Of a stretch of 5,148 nt of DNA, positions 1-5,148 are shown piece by piece; the stretch's first letter is position 1; each line of letters begins with the position of its first letter. The stretch is taken from contig JAJZDO010000709.1 of the NCBI GenBank assembly GCA_021805955.1, positions 1 through 5,148 of the forward strand, in the 5' to 3' direction. Both the position numbers and the translations under genes were made by a program. Under the pieces are notes generated by a model that ran no database searches, was not told the DNA's origin, and was given only the letters and a program-made list of their open reading frames with translations. This stretch comes from Acidobacteriota bacterium (GTDB lineage: Bacteria; Acidobacteriota; Terriglobia; Terriglobales; Acidobacteriaceae).

Positions 1-1
1 A

Positions 2-418
2 GCTGCCGCGGCCAGGAAATCTCTGACTGATCGACGCAGCGCGTCGAAGGTGATTTTGACCACCGCGCATCATGCTTCGACCAGCGACACGGGAGAACGG
101 CCTTCGTTTTGGAGGGGTTCTCTGCCGAACGATGCCACGCTGGGAATTTATATGCCGGGACGTGATCTTCGCGCGCTTGCATGGGACATGCTGAAAGCGG
201 GGCTTCCTGCGGATCTGCCGTGTCTTGTCATGAGTCACATTTCGCTGCCGGGCGAAGAGAGTCGAAGCACGACCTTGGCCGGATTGGGCGATTTGGATCC
301 AGGCCCCGCACCGCTGCTGATTTTGGCGGGCTGGCCACTTGCGGCCCAGGCTGAGGCCGTGATTCCAGATTTCATTCAGACAGAGTTTTTTGAGGATGCT
401 GTCGGGCTCGAGCGATAG
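2..418 (+). CDS. Uroporphyrinogen-III C-methyltransferase (SUMT), C-terminal part, 5' end outside window
   Basis: This frame is open from base 2 to a TAG at 416-418 (138 residues) and runs off the left edge, so the GTG at base 50 is an internal valine codon and not the start. SUMT transfers two methyl groups from S-adenosylmethionine to uroporphyrinogen III, giving precorrin-2 for siroheme or cobalamin. What is visible is the second half of a tetrapyrrole methylase fold. A segment of type SLTDRRSASKVILTTAHHA fits the conserved region before the central strands. It is followed by TLGIYMPG, the AGLPADLPCLVMS segment, and a closing hydrophobic strand (APLLILAG) that marks the end of the fold. 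Full SUMTs are usually about 240-280 residues, so roughly half is missing to the left. The N-terminal glycine-rich SAM loop is not in view. Other members of the methylase superfamily (cobalamin-pathway methylases) are possible, but the YMPG strand and the tail favour SUMT. It converges on agaS across an 80-base gap. Confidence 0.82.
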   Translation, partial: AAAARKSLTDRRSASKVILTTAHHASTSDTGERPSFWRGSLPNDATLGIYMPGRDLRALAWDMLKAGLPADLPCLVMSHISLPGEESRSTTLAGLGDLDPGPAPLLILAGWPLAAQAEAVIPDFIQTEFFEDAVGLER

Positions 419-498
419 GCCAAGCCTGAACTGCCGCGCATGGAATCGGCCACCGATGATTCGCGACAGGGAAACCGAAGCCAAGACCGCAAGAGAAT

Positions 499-1704
499 TT
501 AGTGAATGGGCACATTCTGCACGACCCGAGTGATCGCGCCGCTGGGGCTGGGTACGTCCGGTTTCAGTTTGCAGCGAATTGAGAAGAACAGGCCGAGAAG
601 CTGGCCGAACATGACGTCGAGCGGCGGTCGATATGCGTCTGGGATCAATACTCGCGAACCAGGAGTCAAAAAATGCTCACATTCCTCCTGAACCTCTTTG
701 CTGGGTTCAGTCGCAACAGCCACACGAGTCTGAACCACTCCTTTTTTTCCAATTTCCTGTAGAAGGTCGGCTTCATAGTGTTGCCGCCTGCTATCGCTGG
801 AGATGTAGCTGACGAACAGAGTTTCCGCATTTAAGGCGGCCAGCGGTCCGTGGCGCAATCCCAAGGTCGACTCGGACATGGACTGAATGCGCCCCGCAGT
901 CATCTCCGAAACCTTTAGCGCCGACTCCGTTGCGACGGCCTTCAACGATCCAGAGCCGACAAAACAAACCCTGGTATAAGGCTCTTGGGCCAAATCAGCC
1001 GCACATTCCGAGGCAACCTCAAGAAATTTTTCTCCGGCGGCAATCAAAGATTGCAAAATGGGTTCGTACTCCTCCAGCGTCCAGGTGTGGGCGAGGCATT
1101 GGCCACAGACAACCATGTTTGAAAACGAACTGGTCATGGCGAGGCCGCGGTCGTTCACTGCATCATCCAGCAACAGGCCAAAGACACGCGGATCGTTCTG
1201 ATGATCGCGAATCATTTTTCCGTCTGCGTTGCACGAAACAACGACGTGGGAAATGTTCCGATAGTCTTTCAGCGCTTTCTCGATCACGTTGACCCCTTCG
1301 GGGCTGTCGCCGGATCGAGAGAAGGAAATCCAAAGATAGTTGCGGTTGAGGAGGATGTAATCCTCGAAATTCGTCAGTAAATCGGTGCTAGGAACTGCGG
1401 TTACCTCACATTGCCATTTCTGGCGGAGCAGCGCAATCAGGGATTGACCAATATAATCGGATGTGCCGGCGCCAATCAAAAAGACGATTGGGCGGCGGGT
1501 GGAATCCGGGCTGATGCCTGTGGATTGGAGGAAGGCTTCGATTTCTGGGCGGCGCTGCTGGAAATTCATGAACGTCGTTGCCCACGTATCGGGTTGTTGG
1601 GCAATTTCGCTTGGAGTATGAAGGAGTCCTTGTTTTGCTTTTTCTTCTTTGTCCAGATGGATGAGATTCAGCAAACGGCTCACGATTCTATGCTCCTTTG
1701 GCAT
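499..1704 (-). CDS. agaS: AgaS-type double SIS-domain sugar-phosphate isomerase/deaminase
   Basis: AgaS-family proteins deaminate and isomerise D-galactosamine-6-phosphate to D-tagatose-6-phosphate in the cytosol during (N-acetyl)galactosamine catabolism. Two SIS domains are visible (401-residue numbering): about 70-215, with the phosphate-binding IGAGTSDYIG (about 77-86) and SFSRSGDSPEG (about 127-137), then VSCN and NDRGLAMTSS; and about 240-385, with VGSGSLKAVATESALK and ESTLGLRHGP (His285). The family N-terminal signature LHTPSEIAQQPDTW and the C-terminal PDVPSPSGAITRVVQ closely match E. coli AgaS as I recall it. The length suits the family (E. coli about 384). I chose the ATG at 1704. 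The frame stays open to a GTG at 1743, which would add 13 residues (MDLSLCIRFLLHH) that do not resemble the family; neither start has a good Shine-Dalgarno. The gene is divergent from the PfkB kinase. GlmS-like isomerase function is less likely because there is no glutaminase domain. Substrate specificity (galactosamine versus another amino sugar) is inferred. Confidence 0.9.
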   Translation of the reverse strand: MPKEHRIVSRLLNLIHLDKEEKAKQGLLHTPSEIAQQPDTWATTFMNFQQRRPEIEAFLQSTGISPDSTRRPIVFLIGAGTSDYIGQSLIALLRQKWQCEVTAVPSTDLLTNFEDYILLNRNYLWISFSRSGDSPEGVNVIEKALKDYRNISHVVVSCNADGKMIRDHQNDPRVFGLLLDDAVNDRGLAMTSSFSNMVVCGQCLAHTWTLEEYEPILQSLIAAGEKFLEVASECAADLAQEPYTRVCFVGSGSLKAVATESALKVSEMTAGRIQSMSESTLGLRHGPLAALNAETLFVSYISSDSRRQHYEADLLQEIGKKGVVQTRVAVATEPSKEVQEECEHFLTPGSRVLIPDAYRPPLDVMFGQLLGLFFSIRCKLKPDVPSPSGAITRVVQNVPIH

Positions 1705-1814
1705 ATGATGCAGTAAAAATCTGATACAAAGAGACAAGTCCACACCTGCAATTAGAAGTCAGCAAGCGCAGATCACGTAAAACGATAAGGTAACAAAACG
1801 AAATTTATCATAAC

Positions 1815-1833
1815 TTATAGCGTTCATTATAGC
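1815..1833. repeat. Direct repeat TTATAGC x2, 12-base period, in the divergent agaS/kinase gap
   Basis: TTATAGC occurs at 1815-1821 and again at 1827-1833, start to start 12 bases. The second copy overlaps the extended -10 facing agaS. A repeat of this period places both copies on nearly the same face of the helix, so it could be a regulator half-site pair, or simply two overlapping -10-like sequences. It sits just upstream of the kinase start at 1857. Confidence 0.35.
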
Positions 1834-1834
1834 A
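1826..1834 (-). promoter_or_regulatory. Extended -10 promoter facing agaS
   Basis: Read on the minus strand, this is TGCTATAAT: a perfect TATAAT hexamer with the TGn extension that lets sigma-70-type polymerase work with a weak -35. The best -35 candidate is TTGTAA (plus-strand 1851-1856), four of six matches at a long 19-base spacing. Initiation about 7 bases downstream would give a leader of roughly 110-115 bases before the agaS ATG. A second hexamer, TATAAG, lies 12 bases further downstream on the same strand. No equally good promoter for the kinase was found on the plus strand. Confidence 0.42.
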
Positions 1835-1856
1835 ATTGCCCCCTGATACATTACAA

Positions 1857-2900
1857 ATGCCGAACATGACTAGTTTAAACAAGCGATTCGACGTCAGCAT
1901 TACCGGTGAAATCAATCTTGATTTGATTTTGTATGGGTTGGCCGAGGAAATCCCGGTAGAGCGAGAGATCCTAGCCACGGATTTTCGCTGTACTCTGGGC
2001 GGTTCCTCGTCCATCGTCGCGCATAATTTAGCTTCACTTGGGGCCTCGGTAGGGTTCTCGTCGCTCCTTGGCAAAGACGAATTTGGGCGAATCGCGTTGG
2101 AACGCATGGCTGAAAGCGGAGTCGATCTTTCTGGGGTGGTCTACGCGGAGGGTACAACTAGCACCGGCGTCACTGTATTGCTGCATCACGGGGCGAAGCG
2201 GCGAATCCTCACCTATCCCGGTACGATGAGCGGCATGTCACGCGCTGACCTCAACTTCGACTATCTTGCATCGGCCAGACATTTCCATCTCTCCTCTCTT
2301 TTTCTGCAGAAGGCTCTGGCGCCGGACCTGCCAGCTCTTTTCCGCGACCTGAAGCATGCCGGCTTGACCATCTCCCTAGATACAAACGACGATCCCGACA
2401 ACCTTTGGGATGGCGTTCTGCATGAAGTGTTGGAGTACGTCGATCTGTTGCTGCCGAACGCGGAGGAGGCCTGTCGAATCGCCCGGCGCGATACAGTGGA
2501 GGAAGCGCTTGTTGCCTTGTCCAGCCGTGTTCCGTGCATCGCTGCGAAGTGCGGGCCTGGCGGCGCATTGTTGCAGACCGGCGATAAGCTCTGTCGCATC
2601 CCGCCAATTCGGGTGACTCCGGTAGACACGATCGGCGCCGGCGACAGCTTCGATGCAGGCTTTCTGTACGGTTATGTGCGAGGCGCGAGTCTGCTGGATT
2701 GTGCGACTGCCGGTAACATCACCGGCGCGCTATCAACGTTGCGACCTGGCGGCACGGAGGCGTTTCACGACGCGGCGTTCCGGGAAAACTTCCTTCGAGA
2801 ACACCAATTTCCATTTACAAATCGCGAACAGGATTGCCCCCCGTATCCGAGGTGGCCCAGCGTTACATTGGATTCGAATCTCCGTAGTTCATGCGACTGA
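1857..2900 (+). CDS. PfkB/ribokinase-family sugar kinase
   Basis: This is an ATP-dependent carbohydrate kinase of the PfkB family (347 residues from the ATG at 1857). These cytosolic enzymes phosphorylate a sugar or sugar-phosphate hydroxyl. Visible signatures are the N-terminal strand FDVSITGEINLDLIL; PfkB signature 1 with GGSSSIVAHNLASLGA (about residues 48-63) and SLLGKDEFG; the NAEE segment (about 201-204); and signature 2, DTIGAGDSFDAGF (about 257-269), with the catalytic base Asp263 and the GAGD anion hole. The frame begins earlier at a TTG (1836), and a further ATG lies at 1866; none has a clear Shine-Dalgarno, so the start is uncertain by up to 10 codons. After GGTEAF the protein continues about 40 residues with a Pro/Arg/Ser-rich tail unlike the usual end. 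Divergence from agaS suggests a role in amino-sugar breakdown, for example as a tagatose-6-phosphate kinase. Family sequence alone cannot exclude fructokinase, ribokinase or 2-keto-3-deoxygluconate kinase. Confidence 0.9.
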   Translation: MPNMTSLNKRFDVSITGEINLDLILYGLAEEIPVEREILATDFRCTLGGSSSIVAHNLASLGASVGFSSLLGKDEFGRIALERMAESGVDLSGVVYAEGTTSTGVTVLLHHGAKRRILTYPGTMSGMSRADLNFDYLASARHFHLSSLFLQKALAPDLPALFRDLKHAGLTISLDTNDDPDNLWDGVLHEVLEYVDLLLPNAEEACRIARRDTVEEALVALSSRVPCIAAKCGPGGALLQTGDKLCRIPPIRVTPVDTIGAGDSFDAGFLYGYVRGASLLDCATAGNITGALSTLRPGGTEAFHDAAFRENFLREHQFPFTNREQDCPPYPRWPSVTLDSNLRSSCD

Positions 2901-2909
2901 GCCGGCTCA
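2898..2909. repeat. 12-base perfect palindrome over the kinase stop codon
   Basis: TGAGCCGGCTCA is its own reverse complement and starts exactly at the TGA stop (2898-2900). It is followed by a pyrimidine-rich stretch (about 2908-2930) with short T runs. As RNA it would form at best a 4-base-pair stem with a CCGG loop, too short for a convincing intrinsic terminator. It may be a weak pause or termination site for the kinase transcript, or chance. Confidence 0.3.
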
Positions 2910-2957
2910 CTTTCACGTTCATTTTCATTCAGCGATCGCTCTAGTAGCGATGGTCTG

Positions 2958-3257
2958 TTAAGTTTCAGCGTTGTCGCGCGACCAGCTCGTACCCCTGGCC
3001 AGGGTGTCGCAATCGGCGGAAGACAGCAGCGAAGGCGTAATGTACATTTCCTTGACCTGGGTACTGTAGGCGATGAATCCAGGCGAGCCTGGCGTCGAAA
3101 TTGCGTCGAACTCACTTCCGGGAAAGACTCGATTTGCATTTCCCGTTCCATCCAACTTGAGTTTGTTGGCTCCATAATTTCGTTCGGAGCCAAAAAACTT
3201 TCAACTTTCACCCCAGTTCACATCGGGGATTGGGACCCAGGAATCGGCCCCGCGCAT
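2958..3257 (-). pseudogene. Probable broken small gene, in-frame TGA at codon 19, function unknown
   Basis: Read on the minus strand from the ATG at 3257, this frame gives 18 plausible residues (MRGADSWVPIPDVNWGES). It then meets a TGA at 3203-3201 and continues in the same frame for 80 codons to a TAA at 2960-2958. Codons on both sides of the TGA look used (GTC, TTC, GAC, ATC, GCC, CTG, AAG) and the residues are well balanced: RNYGANKLKLDGTGNANRVF, then FDAISTPGSPGFIAYSTQVK and a C-terminus ending DNAET. The frame is closed by a TAA at 3272-3270 just above the ATG. There is no Shine-Dalgarno, and an AT-rich stretch lies upstream. I do not recognise a family. The TGA sits on the junction of a 7-base tandem repeat, which suggests mutation by slippage; a restart at TTG 3155, or TGA recoding, are weaker alternatives. 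If it is not coding at all, the 478 bases between the kinase and the amidohydrolase hold no gene. Confidence 0.42.
3196..3209. repeat. 7-base tandem repeat AACTTTC x2
   Basis: AACTTTC is perfectly duplicated at 3196-3202 and 3203-3209 and overlaps the end of an A6 run (3192-3197). On the minus strand it reads GAAAGTTGAAAGTT followed by T residues, and the in-frame TGA of the broken gene spans the junction. Short tandem repeats next to homopolymers are typical slippage sites. Confidence 0.6.
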
Positions 3258-3263
3258 AGTCGT

Positions 3264-3290
3264 TTGATTTTAGAATATTTAGAATAAAAT
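3264..3290 (+). promoter_or_regulatory. Possible promoter for the amidohydrolase, containing tandem TTTAGAAT repeats
   Basis: The stretch is much more AT-rich than its surroundings. TTGATT (3264-3269) matches four of six bases of a -35, and TAAAAT (3285-3290) matches five of six of a -10, but the spacer is only 15 bases. Between and across them the octamer TTTAGAAT occurs twice (3269-3276 and 3278-3285, period 9). The amidohydrolase ATG is about 88 bases downstream. The repeats could be operator half-sites or chance in AT-rich DNA. Confidence 0.28.
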
Positions 3291-3378
3291 ACACCGTAAC
3301 CGAGCGATTAAAAGTGAAACTTGCTAGACAGCCGAATCGAGCTGCCAGGCATCGCTTGGGCGAAAGAGAGATCAACGC

Positions 3379-4446
3379 ATGGCAGCCGATATTCGGACGG
3401 AAGAACGAGATCAGCAAGACAAATTTGTCGCAATGGCCACGGCGAAAGCGGAAGTGGACCTGAAGCTGAGCGAGTTCAAGCCGGTTTCCATGTTGGTCAC
3501 TCCCGTCCACTCGGTCAATCTGCCGAGCGTCCCCGCCATCGATTACCACAATCATCTGGATGCGTTCGAGCCGCTCGAAGTATTGAAAGTGATGGACGCC
3601 TGCGGTATTGAGCGTGTGGTGAACATTACGATGAAGACCGGGGATGAGGCGCTGGGAGTGATTGAGCGCTACGCGGCTTTTCCGGATCGATTTTCGACGA
3701 TGGGATGGATGGATTGGTCTGGCATCGAGCAGCCCGGCTTCGTTCAGAAATCTCTCGATACATTCGAGCGTCTGCGAGAACGCGGTATTTGCGGCATGAA
3801 ATTCTGGAAGGATTTGGGGTTGTCGGTGCGCGATGCTTCCGGCGAGTTGCTGCGAATCGACGATGAGAGACTCGCGCCACTCTTCGATAAGGCTGCGGAA
3901 CTTGGAATCCCGGTCATGTTCCACACGTCGGATCCCGACGCATTCTTTTTGCCGATCGATGCGCGCAATGAACGGTACGAGGAATTGGCGGCCCATCCGG
4001 ACTGGGGATTTAATGGCTCCCATTTCTCAAAAGACGAATTGCTGGCGCAGCGAAACCGGGTGTTTGCGCGGCACCCGAAGACCACATTTGTGGCGGCGCA
4101 TCTGGGAGAGCGCGGAGAAAATCTTGGATACGTTTCGGACATGCTTGACATGTATCCAAACGTTTCCGTGGACATGAGCGCGCGCGTAGCGGAATTGGGA
4201 CGGCAGCCGTATACTGCGCGCGCCTTTTTTCTGCGCTATGCCGATCGCATCCTATTTGGCACCGACCTGCTCCCGGAGATCGAGACGTATCGGCTTCATT
4301 TCCGGTTTTTCGAAACCGACGATCAATACTTCGAGTATCCGTCGCATGCGTCGCGCCAGGGCCGATGGAATATTTACGGAATCCATTTGCCGCAGGATGT
4401 TCTGCGAAAGATTTATCGTGAGAACGCGCTCCGCTTGCTGCGATAA
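3379..4446 (+). CDS. Amidohydrolase-2 family metal-dependent hydrolase
   Basis: This is a 355-residue TIM-barrel hydrolase of the amidohydrolase-related (Amidohydro_2) group, which hydrolyses or decarboxylates small cyclic or carboxylated substrates using an active-site metal. Visible landmarks are a leader strand FKPVSMLV and AIDYHNHLD with the metal-binding His57-x-His59. These are followed by GMKFWKDLGL (Lys141), PVMFHTSDPDAFF (His182), TTFVAAHLGE (His241), and LFGTDLLPE with the catalytic Asp296. It ends with DVLRKIYRENALRLL, the usual helix closing this family. The ATG at 3379 is the only reasonable start: a TAG lies in frame at 3325 with no other start codon between, and GAGAG at 3366-3370 gives a weak ribosome site 8 bases away. 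No signal peptide is seen, so it should be cytosolic, although relatives are often exported. The substrate is not predictable. It may serve the sugar genes to the left, but it is separated from them by 478 bases and probably has its own promoter. Confidence 0.85.
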   Translation: MAADIRTEERDQQDKFVAMATAKAEVDLKLSEFKPVSMLVTPVHSVNLPSVPAIDYHNHLDAFEPLEVLKVMDACGIERVVNITMKTGDEALGVIERYAAFPDRFSTMGWMDWSGIEQPGFVQKSLDTFERLRERGICGMKFWKDLGLSVRDASGELLRIDDERLAPLFDKAAELGIPVMFHTSDPDAFFLPIDARNERYEELAAHPDWGFNGSHFSKDELLAQRNRVFARHPKTTFVAAHLGERGENLGYVSDMLDMYPNVSVDMSARVAELGRQPYTARAFFLRYADRILFGTDLLPEIETYRLHFRFFETDDQYFEYPSHASRQGRWNIYGIHLPQDVLRKIYRENALRLLR

Positions 4447-4458
4447 ATGCTGCGATAA
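4436..4458 (+). repeat. 12-base tandem duplication across the amidohydrolase stop codon
   Basis: TGCTGCGATAA occurs at 4436-4446 and 4448-4458, one base apart, so the unit is 12 bases and the two copies are in frame. The first copy carries the end of the gene (Leu-Arg-stop). The second repeats CTG CGA TAA, giving a duplicate in-frame stop 12 bases downstream. It looks like a recent small duplication that leaves the protein unchanged. Confidence 0.7.
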
Positions 4459-4460
4459 GC

Positions 4461-4481
4461 GTGTGGGTACTGCGTCCACAC
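4461..4481. terminator. Hairpin in the convergent gap, possible bidirectional terminator
   Basis: GTGTGG (4461-4466) and CCACAC (4476-4481) form a perfect 6-base-pair stem with a 9-base loop, placed between the stop codons of two convergent genes. The plus-strand tail (ATTAAA) and the minus-strand tail (GCTTATCGC) have no run of T, so it is at most a weak terminator. The location is the main support. Confidence 0.35.
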
Positions 4482-4482
4482 A

Positions 4483-5058
4483 TTAAACGGAAACCTGATA
4501 GACGCTGACCGCCTCGCTACCGACCGAGGCATTGGGCACTTTGAGTGCAGCAGGCATCGGGGGATCAACTTCGTCGCTTTCCCTGTGGATCGCGAGGTTG
4601 CGCACCGCAGTAGCGGCAGCGGAGATGGCTTCGACGACTCCGTAGGGAAGCAGGCTGGCGCGAACACCTTCAATATCCTGCGGGCTCCCGATCACTTGAA
4701 ATGCGATCCACTCGGGGCGAACCGCAACCACCTGCGCGCCCATCGAGGAGATGACCTGCAACAGCGGCAGGCGCGATTCCCGATCACACAGAACGCGGAA
4801 CAATGCCAGAGTGCGACAAAATCCATCCTGGCAGGCGAAGCTGTCGACGGATTGGATATCGTGCAACCGGCGCAGCAGATTGCACGTGCGCTGCGCGCTG
4901 GCGTCGTCGAGTGCGGCCATGAAGGTAACGCGTGTCCAGCCGCCGATTCGCATGGAAGAGAACGATTGCACCGGCACCATATGATGGTCCAGCGCCTGTA
5001 AGATTCTGGATTCGACCCGTACCCGATTCGACGCTGTGATTAAGAACATCCGTTCCAT
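4483..5058 (-). CDS. Acetolactate synthase small-subunit-like protein (ACT domain)
   Basis: The acetolactate synthase (acetohydroxyacid synthase) small subunit activates the catalytic subunit and carries feedback control by branched-chain amino acids. The start is the ATG at 5058: a perfect AGGAGG lies 7 bases upstream (5066-5071), while the longer open frame (to 5133) has no such site. The 191 residues hold an N-terminal ACT domain (about 3-72: RMFLITASNRV, VPVQSFSSMRIGGWTRVTFM, NLLRRLHDIQSVDSF) and a C-terminal ALS small-subunit domain (about 83-155: TLALFRVLCDRESRLPLLQV, GAQVVAVRPEWIAFQVIG, LLPYGVVEAIS). A Pro/Ala/Ser/Val-rich tail of about 35 residues follows. Asn11 of the E. coli IlvH valine site is kept, but Gly14 is Arg, and the first ACT turn is more like IlvM. 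The catalytic subunit gene would be expected nearby, perhaps beyond the right edge, but is not visible. An IlvN/IlvH-like role is likely; another ACT regulator is possible. Confidence 0.78.
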   Translation of the reverse strand: MERMFLITASNRVRVESRILQALDHHMVPVQSFSSMRIGGWTRVTFMAALDDASAQRTCNLLRRLHDIQSVDSFACQDGFCRTLALFRVLCDRESRLPLLQVISSMGAQVVAVRPEWIAFQVIGSPQDIEGVRASLLPYGVVEAISAAATAVRNLAIHRESDEVDPPMPAALKVPNASVGSEAVSVYQVSV

Positions 5059-5065
5059 CGACGAT

Positions 5066-5071
5066 CCTCCT
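5066..5071 (-). promoter_or_regulatory. Perfect Shine-Dalgarno AGGAGG fixing the start of the ALS small-subunit gene
   Basis: The plus strand reads CCTCCT, giving AGGAGG on the minus strand with a 7-base spacer (5059-5065) to the ATG at 5056-5058. It is the only strong ribosome binding site in the window and rules against the upstream extension of this reading frame to 5133. The remaining 77 bases to the right edge show no recognisable end of an upstream gene. Confidence 0.8.
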
Positions 5072-5148
5072 GGCGGCTTGCGCTCCGCGGTTCGAGCCAA
5101 GATATTTGGCCCGGAAAATAGAAAAACCACCAACCCGGTCTGGGCGGT

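Noticed and set aside
50..418. Stand-alone 122-residue gene starting at GTG 50
   Set aside because: The frame is open to the left edge and the residues before GTG match the methylase family, so this is an internal codon of a gene cut by the window.
445..457. Small hairpin ATCGG-CCA-CCGAT in the convergent gap between the methylase and agaS
   Set aside because: The stem is only 5 base pairs with no T tract on either side; not enough to call a terminator. Nothing else was seen in 419-498.
930..1292. Plus-strand open frame of 120 codons opposite agaS
   Set aside because: Arg/Pro/Ser-rich antisense shadow of a strongly supported gene, with no ribosome site or domain.
2931..2940. Palindrome AGCGATCGCT
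   Set aside because: Contains the GCGATCGC octamer known as an iterated palindrome in cyanobacteria, but I noticed only this copy and the genes do not look cyanobacterial; likely chance.
2993..3004. Palindrome CCCTGGCCAGGG
   Set aside because: It falls inside the probable broken coding frame (Leu-Ala-Arg codons) and has no loop or T tract; likely chance in GC-rich sequence.
2765..3211. Minus-strand open frame of 148 codons overlapping the kinase end
   Set aside because: Arg/Ser-rich composition, partly antisense to the kinase, and in a different frame from the more protein-like reading at 2958-3257.
3208..4023. Long minus-strand open frame of 271 codons opposite the amidohydrolase
   Set aside because: It lies antisense to a well-supported enzyme gene, has a His/Arg-rich shadow composition with no recognisable domain, and continues into non-coding AT-rich DNA in a frame different from the broken small gene.
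5059..5133. 25-residue N-terminal extension of the ALS small-subunit frame
   Set aside because: The perfect AGGAGG at 5066-5071 lies inside it with ideal spacing to ATG 5058, and the ACT domain starts right after that ATG.

Overview
This 5.1 kb window is chromosomal-type bacterial DNA of medium-high GC (roughly mid-50s % by eye). It carries five recognisable protein genes, one of them cut by the left edge, plus one probable broken small gene. There is no rRNA, tRNA, CRISPR array, transposase or phage gene. The protein styles and the weak Shine-Dalgarno sites on several genes would suit a soil Acidobacteriota-like bacterium. That placement is an impression from family resemblance, not something the sequence proves.

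Layout, left to right. (1) Bases 2-418 (+) are the C-terminal half of a tetrapyrrole methylase, best read as uroporphyrinogen-III C-methyltransferase (siroheme/cobalamin branch). (2) Facing it on the minus strand is a double-SIS-domain protein of the AgaS type (499-1704), the amino-sugar-phosphate deaminase/isomerase family. (3) Divergent from agaS is a PfkB/ribokinase-family sugar kinase (1857-2900, +). The AT-rich gap between them holds an extended -10 promoter facing agaS and a short direct repeat. (4) Bases 2901-3378 contain no intact gene. On the minus strand 2958-3257 reads like a 100-codon gene interrupted by an in-frame TGA, and an AT-rich promoter-like stretch follows. (5) An amidohydrolase-2 family metal-dependent hydrolase (3379-4446, +) comes next, with a tandem duplication across its stop codon. 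(6) Convergent to it, after a 36-base gap with a small hairpin, is an acetolactate-synthase small-subunit-like ACT protein (4483-5058, minus) with a perfect AGGAGG ribosome binding site.

The clearest functional link is agaS with the PfkB kinase. AgaS converts galactosamine-6-phosphate to tagatose-6-phosphate in known systems, and a PfkB kinase could phosphorylate the ketose phosphate, so the pair could form the core of an amino-sugar catabolic module. The matching deacetylase, aldolase, transporter and regulator are not visible here. The amidohydrolase may belong to the same module or may only be adjacent. The methylase and the ALS subunit look like unrelated housekeeping neighbours.

No clearly new multi-gene system is visible. 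The items most worth a second look are the interrupted minus-strand reading frame, the loss of the valine-site glycine in the ALS regulatory subunit, and the agaS/kinase divergent control region.
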